A DNA stretch of 50,156 bases from Lentibacillus populi. Its GTDB lineage: Bacteria; Bacillota; Bacilli; Bacillales; Amphibacillaceae. Below the pieces are notes generated by a model. That model was not told where the DNA came from, ran no database searches, and saw only the letters and a list, made by a program, of their open reading frames with translations. The position numbers and the translations under genes are program-made. Position 1 is the stretch's first letter. Every line of letters starts with the position of its first letter. Shown one piece after another: positions 45,062 through 50,156 of this stretch. The DNA is taken from NCBI GenBank assembly GCA_014642895.1, contig BMJD01000033.1, positions 1-50,156 of the forward strand. The letters run 5' to 3'.

Positions 45062-45961
45062 GTGGAAACTCTTAAATTAAAGTATTTTCAGACAGTTGCT
45101 CATATGGGTCATATGACAAAAGCAGCCAACGATCTAAATATATCTCAACCCGCATTAAGTAAAGCAATTAACCAATTAGAAGAAAATTTGGGGATTAAAT
45201 TATTTAATCGAAAAGGAAGAGAAATAGAATTAAATCAATTTGGAAAAGTTTTGCTCGAACATATTGATCGTGCTTTTTTAGAGATAGAGCAAGGAGAAAA
45301 GATCATTAAGGAATTAGCTGGATTAGAAAAGGGAAATGTTACCGTAGCAGCTACTTTCCCGCATTTTTTTCCATCTTTAATGAGTGATTATCTGAAGGAA
45401 TATCCAAATGTAAAAATAAAACAAGTTCAAGCTTCTTCTATAAATATGAAACAATTGATACAAAACAATAAAATTGATTTTGGTATTTCTACTGCTCCAA
45501 TCATCGAACAAGATATTGAATGGATCCCATTATTAGATGAAGAAATCTTTTTAACGGTACCGAAGAACCATCATTTATCTAATCGAAAAAACGTTTCATT
45601 AAAAGAATTAGAAAATGAAAGGTTTATCGGTTTAGTATCAGGATACGGATTTCGAGATATTACAGAGAGCTTTTGCAGGCGGGCCGGCATGAAGGCAAAT
45701 TACTTAATCGAGGTGGAAGATTCGGGCGCAATTTTCAAACTAGTTAGAGCGAAATATGGAATTTCTTTTGCACCCGAAACGTCATTTCTATCTGATCCTC
45801 CAGGGGTTACTCCTATTCCAATTAGTTTTCCCAACTGTAAACGAACGATTGGGATAGCTTATAAACAAAACCATTATTTTTCCGAAGCAGCTAACAGTTT
45901 CCGGCAATATATAATTGACTTTTTTACAAATTACTCTAAAAACAGAAAACTAATTATATGA
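45062..45961 (+). CDS. LysR-family transcriptional regulator
   Basis: A 299-residue regulator with the N-terminal winged HTH (MTKAANDLNISQPALSKAINQLEENLGIKLFNRKGREIELNQFG, residues about 17-61) and a periplasmic-binding-like effector domain. The GTG start follows AGGAGG at 9 bp. It is transcribed away from the 44.6-29.3 kb degradation cluster, the usual arrangement for a LysR activator of the neighbouring pathway. Effector unknown; probably the imported acid or a CoA-ester-derived intermediate. Confidence 0.92.
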   Translation: METLKLKYFQTVAHMGHMTKAANDLNISQPALSKAINQLEENLGIKLFNRKGREIELNQFGKVLLEHIDRAFLEIEQGEKIIKELAGLEKGNVTVAATFPHFFPSLMSDYLKEYPNVKIKQVQASSINMKQLIQNNKIDFGISTAPIIEQDIEWIPLLDEEIFLTVPKNHHLSNRKNVSLKELENERFIGLVSGYGFRDITESFCRRAGMKANYLIEVEDSGAIFKLVRAKYGISFAPETSFLSDPPGVTPIPISFPNCKRTIGIAYKQNHYFSEAANSFRQYIIDFFTNYSKNRKLII

Positions 45962-46004
45962 ACAAATTTCCATATGGAAGTGTAGGTGATAACTTAAAAG
46001 TGGA

Positions 46005-46310
46005 CCACAATAGTCATTGAGAAGTCCCTCACTAGTTTATAATAACCTATGAAGGAAAATATTATTTTCAACGTGGGGGGACTGGGGAGATGATAGATTT
46101 GAAAAAGAAACAAAAGGTCTTATTAATGCATTTAAGGGAGGGAAGGTACATAGGGAAATAGCCAAAAGGACTGGCGTTGACCGTAAAACGGTAAGGTAAT
46201 ACATTAAGGAATACCAATCGCAGAGATGTGAACTGGCACAATTAAAACAAGATCTGACACTTATTTAGATGTAACACCACAATATGAATCACACGAACTA
46301 GAAAAAATAT
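46005..46310 (+). pseudogene. IS21 istA N-terminal relic
   Basis: From ATG 46090 the frame gives MIDLKKKQKVLLMHLREGR, then after a shift HREIAKRTGVDRKTVR, a stop, and YIKEYQSQRCELAQLKQDL. This is the DNA-binding HTH start of an IS21 IstA transposase. The upstream AACTTAAAAGTGGACCAC looks like an IS21 end. The rest of the gene is cut off by the IS200 element at about 46310. Confidence 0.65.
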
Positions 46311-46960
46311 CCATCTACTTAAACGACCACCTGCTAAAGCAGGTGGATTTTGACATAAATGTCGGCGACTAAAGTCGCTCTTCAGGCTGAAGACCTGCTC
46401 AAAGTCCATAAGCTGAAGCATACTCAAAATTAGACTAAACTCATTCTTCAATCTTGAATATTTCATCCTTACTTTCATTGAATTGATTAGCTATATAGTT
46501 CCTTATTATTTCCTCAGTCACTGTTCCAACTGTGGCACAAAAGTATCCTCTCGCCCATAAGTGCTGTCCCCAATACCTTTTCTTTAGTTCTGGGAATTCA
46601 TCCTGTAATAACCTCGATGAACGCCCTTTTAGATATTGCAAAATTTTACTTGGGGCTATACTTGGTGGGCATGACAGCAATAAATGAATATGATCCTTAC
46701 CCACGCTGCCCTGTAAGATTGTTACATTTCTTGCTTCACATCCCTGCCTGATCAAATCCCTTGCTCTCCTTGCAATTGGGCCTTGTAACATCTTATACCT
46801 GTATTTTGTTACCCATATAACGTGATACTTTATATCATAAACTGCATGGCTACTTTTTCTATATCCGTCCATACCTTCACCTCACCCTTAGTATGAACAT
46901 ATAAAGATAAGGCTAAAAGCGGATACCGTCTAAAGACGGTGGTCGGGTAGAAAACAGGCG
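46310..46960 (-). mobile_element. IS200-type element (tnpA only)
   Basis: Intact tnpA is flanked by imperfect-terminus hairpins. Upstream is ACCGTC-TAAA-GACGGT (46925-46940). Downstream is CCACCTGC-TAAA-GCAGGTGG (46326-46345). Both share the TAAA loop on the plus strand and are typical of subterminal hairpins recognised by TnpA. There is no tnpB. Exact ends were not determined; the element seems inserted within the IS21 relic. Confidence 0.75.
46441..46872 (-). CDS. tnpA: IS200/IS605-family Y1 transposase TnpA
   Basis: A complete 143-residue HUH endonuclease. The HUH motif is HIH at residues 61-63 (KDHIHLLLS) and the nucleophile is Tyr126 in IIRNYIANQF; YHVIWVTKYRYKML is the family N-terminal strand. 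It cuts and joins single-stranded DNA at the terminal hairpins. No frameshift or stop is present, so the element may be active. Confidence 0.93.
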   Translation of the reverse strand: MDGYRKSSHAVYDIKYHVIWVTKYRYKMLQGPIARRARDLIRQGCEARNVTILQGSVGKDHIHLLLSCPPSIAPSKILQYLKGRSSRLLQDEFPELKKRYWGQHLWARGYFCATVGTVTEEIIRNYIANQFNESKDEIFKIEE

Positions 46961-47815
46961 CGCGCATTCAAACATTGAACCACGTTTCCTGTAGCCCCCC
47001 TACGATCCCGGACGGTCGGATTTCCCGAGTCCGGTTCTGACCCTGGATTACTGTCGCTACATAAGTTTTCCTCACATAACACAGGTTTAAATGTCGACAC
47101 ACATATTCACCCATTATTTTGTCAGTTTACTTATGCGCTAGCCATCGGAAAAGATTTTAACTTTTTATAGACTCGGTGTTCTATTGCTTCTCGATGGCGC
47201 CCCAGACGCCCAGAGGTTCTTTGCTCTATTCCGGTGTTACCGTTATAGAAGTTTATTTTCCATAAATTTAGAAAGGCATTACCCTTCCCTCTTCGCTACT
47301 ACAACCTCATGCGTCAATCCTAAATCCTCCATACCACTTTCGCTGGTAGCTTATATGGTTGATCTTTGCTGGTTGTTGCCGTCCCAGCTGGAAGTAGGAC
47401 CTTCCCGTCGTTATCTCTGAAAATCTTTCTCTAGATGCCAAAACCCCTACCCCTGCAGCTTCTATGGTGCACTTGACCGTTTCTTCCCATAGAACATCGG
47501 CCTTCCCCACTAACTCACTAGGTCGGCGCTTCACATTCTCCCTTATAAACAGTTTTAAAAGGTACGTGTTTTCGGGGCTACAGTATTCGTTAAAGCCTTT
47601 TGGCCCCCAGATTTGCTCGCCACTCTAACTATTCCGACTCTTACTCTCTCTGTGTAGAGTTAAGCCGCAGTGACTTTTACTTCCAAGCAGAACGTGGTTT
47701 GTTACCTCCCCACGCATTGGATATGCTGGTCATCCGAACCGATCAATTGATGACAGGAGACTTTCACTCCATTAGATTCTCAGCCTTGACGGCTGCTCCG
47801 AGTTAGACCACGCAT
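46960..47815 (-). ncRNA. Structured RNA, probable ORF-less group II intron relic
   Basis: About 850 bp, clearly richer in GC than its surroundings and without a convincing gene on either strand. The minus strand contains GAAA-type loops and segments reminiscent of intron domain I (GGAATAGTTAGAGTGGCGAG, GAAGGGTAATGCC). The 3' part holds a 34-nt domain-V-like hairpin (47004-47037). No reverse transcriptase is present, so the ribozyme would depend on a protein in trans or is dead. Length fits an intron RNA without ORF. The 5' boundary was not found. A different structured RNA is possible. Confidence 0.4.
47004..47037 (-). ncRNA. Domain-V-like hairpin
   Basis: Exactly 34 nt on the minus strand: GAACCGGACTCGGGAAATCC then GACCGTCCGGGATC. 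A long lower stem with a few mismatches, a 2-nt AC bulge on the 3' side, a CGG/CCG upper stem and a GAAA-containing loop match the group II domain V architecture. The first strand reads GAACC where most have GAGCC, so the catalytic AGC triad would be altered. Confidence 0.45.
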
Positions 47816-47922
47816 TTGTAAGTTAAACAGTCAAAGTAATACTAAAAACACACAATTATTGGATAAAGAATGGAAGAATCGGGATGAATAGGTACAAACA
47901 ATTTTTTAAAGAAAAAACCCTC

Positions 47923-47942
47923 GTCACAAACATTGTTGTGAC
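47923..47942 (-). terminator. Terminator-like hairpin
   Basis: GTCACAA and TTGTGAC flank a 6-nt loop; on the minus strand it is followed by GAGGGTTTTTTC. No gene directly upstream on that strand is recognised, so it may be a remnant. Otherwise 47816-48237 appears empty. Confidence 0.35.
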
Positions 47943-48237
47943 AAAGTTTTAAATGATTTACAAATAGAACCTTCCATCTCAAACTTAAACATTTTCCCTT
48001 TTCATTTGATATCATTTTTATGCAAAAAGTTGATTTTATGGTGTTTTGAAGGATACGATTTTCAATGATATCATTTCTCGTAGTAATACCAATGGATCAA
48101 AGTATTATACACATCCTTACAACATTATCATTCAGCCACAATGGTAAGTGACACTTTCCACAATGGATTTCCATAGTACATTACTTCCTTCCATTATAGA
48201 GCAATCTCTTTTTTACCAGATGCATTAACAAAGCCTT

Positions 48238-48393
48238 TTATATGTCCACCTTCGGTCTAAATGAACTATCTCCTTTATTACGACGATGCTGATGTAATAC
48301 GTGAATTTGTTGTAGTTTTATTTCCATTTCTTCTTGTAAACACTTCAATCTGTTTCTTAGATTGTTATCACGCTCGCTATATAGGACTACTGA
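48238..48393 (-). pseudogene. Fragment encoding a coiled-coil segment
   Basis: The minus strand is open for about 51 codons ending at TAA (SERDNNLRNRLKCLQEEMEI then KLQQIHVLHQHRRNK). The heptad-like Leu spacing suggests the C-terminus of a small helical protein, possibly a transposon accessory protein. No start or ribosome site is present. Family not recognised. Confidence 0.3.
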
Positions 48394-48513
48394 ACAAATA
48401 ATATTCCTTATATATCAAGGGTCTAGTATTTGAATTTTGATTCATGAAAGCATCAATTTTATTGTAAAATATTACAAAGAATCAATCTTCAACATAATAT
48501 TTTTCGCTTTCAC

Positions 48514-48674
48514 CCTGGATTCCCGGAAAAAACACTATTTTATAACGAGGAATGGGATAGCAATGGGATTTAGACATACAGATCCTCGTTACATATAATT
48601 TTTGTGTAACGAGGTAAAAATGTTGCTGTGTCAGCAATTGTAGACTGTCTCGTTATACATTTCGGGAATCCAGG
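48514..48674. mobile_element. 161-bp MITE with 12-bp TIRs and 6-bp target duplication
   Basis: Terminal repeats CCTGGATTCCCG (48514-48525) and CGGGAATCCAGG (48663-48674) are exact. TTTCAC flanks both sides (48508-48513 and 48675-48680). Inside, CCTCGTTACA and TGTAACGAGG (48584-48593, 48605-48614) form a hairpin, and the AACGAG core occurs four times, twice in each orientation, near the ends and centre. No coding capacity. Confidence 0.75.
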
Positions 48675-48705
48675 TTTCACATTAAAATATTGATTACGGC
48701 CAACA

Positions 48706-49317
48706 AAATGTACCACTAGTGATATGTTATTTACCACCGAATGACAAGAAATGTACCATCAAATGAAAATAAATGCAGCACTTACGCGATACCTTCTATA
48801 TAATTAATGAGCATGCCTTTGGTGTAACATGATTATAGGAGGTATTTTTTAATGATTCACTATCGAAAGGTACTGGAATTGCACGATGAAGGCATTAGCC
48901 TTAGAGGCATTTCAGTAAGTACAGGCAACTCTCGCCAGAAGGTAACAGAAGTTATTTAGAAGAAGAAATGTCAGATCAATGGTTGGAGGAATTCCTTTAT
49001 CCAGAGACAACGTTGGAGGCATCAGGACGAAAGCCATTAGATTTCGAATATATTCATAAAGAGTTAGCGAAGCCCAATGTGACCCTATCGCTGCTTCATC
49101 ATGAATATGAAATTGAATGCCGTGCGAATCATAAAATTCCATATTCCTATTGTAGCTTTGTTCGTCACTACAGTAAATATGCGGATAAATATAAGGCTAC
49201 ATTACGCATTCGAAGAAAACCTGGTGAGATCATGGAAGTTGATTGGGCGGGTTCTACAGCCTTCATTATTGATCGAGATACCGGAGAGAGAGATTAAAGG
49301 CCTACATTTTTGTCGCG
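48706..49317 (+). pseudogene. Second IS21 istA relic with its left end
   Basis: The left end shows three spaced repeats (AAATGTACCA near 48706, TTATTTACCA near 48727, AAATGTACCA near 48749), typical of IS21 termini. From ATG 48852 IstA reads MIHYRKVLELHDEGISLRGI; a stop and shift near 48957 follow. The frame 48968-49297 gives IHKELAKPNVTLSLLHHEY and IMEVDWAGSTAFIIDRDTG with the first catalytic Asp, then a further shift to LKAYIFVATLPCSQL at about 49317. The remaining two-thirds and istB are missing. Confidence 0.7.
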
Positions 49318-49395
49318 ACGCTGCCATGCAGTTAATTGTCGTAAAGGATGATCTTCACCGGTTTAACGACTGGTATAAATGGAAAGGAACCGTAT

Positions 49396-49527
49396 ATGAG
49401 TCAGGAATTAACGATCAAACAAAGATCGCAAGATTATTGGAGGAGATTACGAAAACTGAAAAAAGAAATAGAAGTATTAGAAGAACAAAATAGAGAACTG
49501 GATGAGCATATTGATGGGTTCTTTTAA
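49396..49527 (+). CDS. Small coiled-coil protein, probable IS-associated ORF
   Basis: A 43-residue frame starting MSQELTIKQRSQDYWRRLRK and ending GFF. GGAAAGGAA lies 6 bp upstream of the ATG. Residues 15-40 form a strongly charged amphipathic helix (KLKKEIEVLEEQNRELDEH) with Leu/Ile at heptad spacing, i.e. a short coiled coil. It lies directly after the IS21 relic and before a 46-bp palindrome, so it may belong to a different, fragmentary IS. No family recognised. Confidence 0.4.
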   Translation: MSQELTIKQRSQDYWRRLRKLKKEIEVLEEQNRELDEHIDGFF

Positions 49528-49573
49528 TAAATCAATATACCCACAGCCACCCCTCCCCGCCAGCCGGCGGCGA

Positions 49574-49619
49574 AATTTTGGTGAAGGAGGTGGGCTAGCC
49601 CACCTCCTTCACCAAAATT
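49574..49619. repeat. Perfect 46-bp palindrome without spacer
   Basis: A 23-nt arm beginning AATTTTGGTGAAGGAGGTGG is followed immediately by its exact reverse complement. It is flanked on the left by a second small dyad GCCGGC. The next T-rich tract is weak, so it is not a clear terminator. It may be a transposon end-to-end junction or resolution-type site. It lies 47 bp after the small coiled-coil gene. Confidence 0.85.
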
Positions 49620-49787
49620 CTGGCTATACTCTAAAAAAGTAAACCGGCTATATTATAAAATTTTAAATTGGCCTTTACACACGAAAACACCCAGAGATAA
49701 AATCCATCAGAATAGTGCAATAATGTATCACTATGACCAAAACGTGGGACATCCTTTTTTTAAGTTGGATCGCCCATTTGTCACTTT

Positions 49788-49826
49788 AAAAGTTATTTTG
49801 CACCCGTTTTAAGTGTTATTTTGCAC
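49788..49826. repeat. Direct repeats resembling an IS21 terminus
   Basis: AAAAGTTATTTTGCAC (49788-49803) and AAGTGTTATTTTGCAC (49811-49826) are two near-identical copies about 23 bp apart. Multiple short direct repeats are typical of IS21 ends. No gene is recognised from 49528 to the window end at 50156. Confidence 0.45.
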
Positions 49827-49879
49827 TTTAAGAGGTACCGCACATTTCAGAAATTTTGTACGTTAAAAGAATGAATCTT

Positions 49880-49929
49880 AACCTAAAAAAGTCGAATTCC
49901 TGTACGCTAAGGAACCGACTTTTTAGGTT
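49880..49929. terminator. Long hairpin near the window end
   Basis: AACCTAAAAAAGTCG pairs with CGACTTTTTAGGTT and an inner TTCCT with AGGAA, separated by about 8 nt. The T-rich right arm may serve as a terminator for plus-strand read-through. No adjacent gene is seen. Confidence 0.45.
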
Positions 49930-50156
49930 GGATTGTTAAATTAAAGAACCAATTACCGGACCCCGAATTTTGGACAATAACACTCTTAAACTAGCTTTTC
50001 CTTAAAATTACGTTATTTTCACAGTTTATCTTCTTTTGTCCACCTGAGATTATAGCCAATGATTCCATTCCAGGATTGGCTGGTTTCAAGGCGTGGACAA
50101 AAGGAAGAAAAATGGAAGGGGGATTAAACCCGTATTTCCTTTATGTCTGCCTTCTT

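Noticed and set aside
47184-47806. Short frames on both strands in the GC-rich stretch
   Set aside because: None has a start site or protein-like composition; the structured-RNA reading explains the region better. A degraded reverse transcriptase was considered but no RT motif was found.

Overview
The window comes from a low-GC Gram-positive bacterium, most likely a Bacillaceae member of the Oceanobacillus/Virgibacillus type. The basis is AT-rich coding sequence, strong GGAGG ribosome sites, some TTG/GTG starts, CcpA-type cre boxes, a LicT-type antiterminator with its RNA target, and an aldehyde dehydrogenase closely resembling B. subtilis YcbD/GucD. The genus is inferred, not shown. No rRNA, tRNA or CRISPR array was seen.

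Region 1 (1-7.5 kb, minus strand) is a glycerate-type catabolic unit: glycerate kinase, a DUF3311-like small membrane protein, a sodium:solute symporter, an MFS carrier, a metallo-beta-lactamase-fold hydrolase and a CdaR-type regulator. Two identical cre cores and a shared 20-bp dyad (the centre of a perfect 50-bp palindrome) link the glycerate kinase and hydrolase promoters.

Region 2 (7.8-18.8 kb, minus strand) is a sugar-acid locus: an IclR regulator, a DctPQM TRAP transporter, an SDR dehydrogenase, 2-oxoglutarate semialdehyde dehydrogenase, two UxaA-like dehydratase large subunits with one SAF small subunit, and two fumarylacetoacetate-hydrolase-fold enzymes. The best reading is non-phosphorylating breakdown of an aldonic/pentonic acid. 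One branch would give 2-oxoglutarate (KdaD-like dehydratase plus GucD). The other would give pyruvate plus a 2-carbon acid (SDR plus FAH hydrolase); this could feed Region 1. The two large subunits keep complementary halves of the family cysteine motifs, which is the most unusual enzyme observation here.

Region 3 (19-29.3 kb) holds IS relics around a beta-glucoside operon on the plus strand: promoter, RAT antiterminator and overlapping terminator, licT, a PTS EIIBC, a separate EIIA and a GH1 6-phospho-beta-glucosidase. A degenerate IS200, a degenerate IS4, a precisely bounded but internally deleted second IS4-type element and an intact DDE transposase flank it.

Region 4 (29.3-46 kb) is a long minus-strand acid-degradation cluster divergent from a LysR regulator: FAH hydrolase, bicupin, HMG-CoA-lyase-like enzyme, acyl-CoA carboxylase (carboxyltransferase, biotin carrier, biotin carboxylase), acyl-CoA ligase, crotonase, MaoC, SDR, double EthD protein, a second TRAP transporter and an old yellow enzyme. 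It resembles the B. subtilis yng/leucine-type carboxylase module, but has no acyl-CoA dehydrogenase and several non-canonical enzymes, so the substrate is probably an already unsaturated imported acid. Decayed copies of the cupin and SDR 5' ends lie at the two edges.

Region 5 (46-50.2 kb) is a graveyard of mobile DNA: two IS21 istA relics, an intact IS200 tnpA, a structured RNA with a group-II-intron domain-V-like hairpin, a 161-bp MITE with target duplication, and a perfect 46-bp palindrome.
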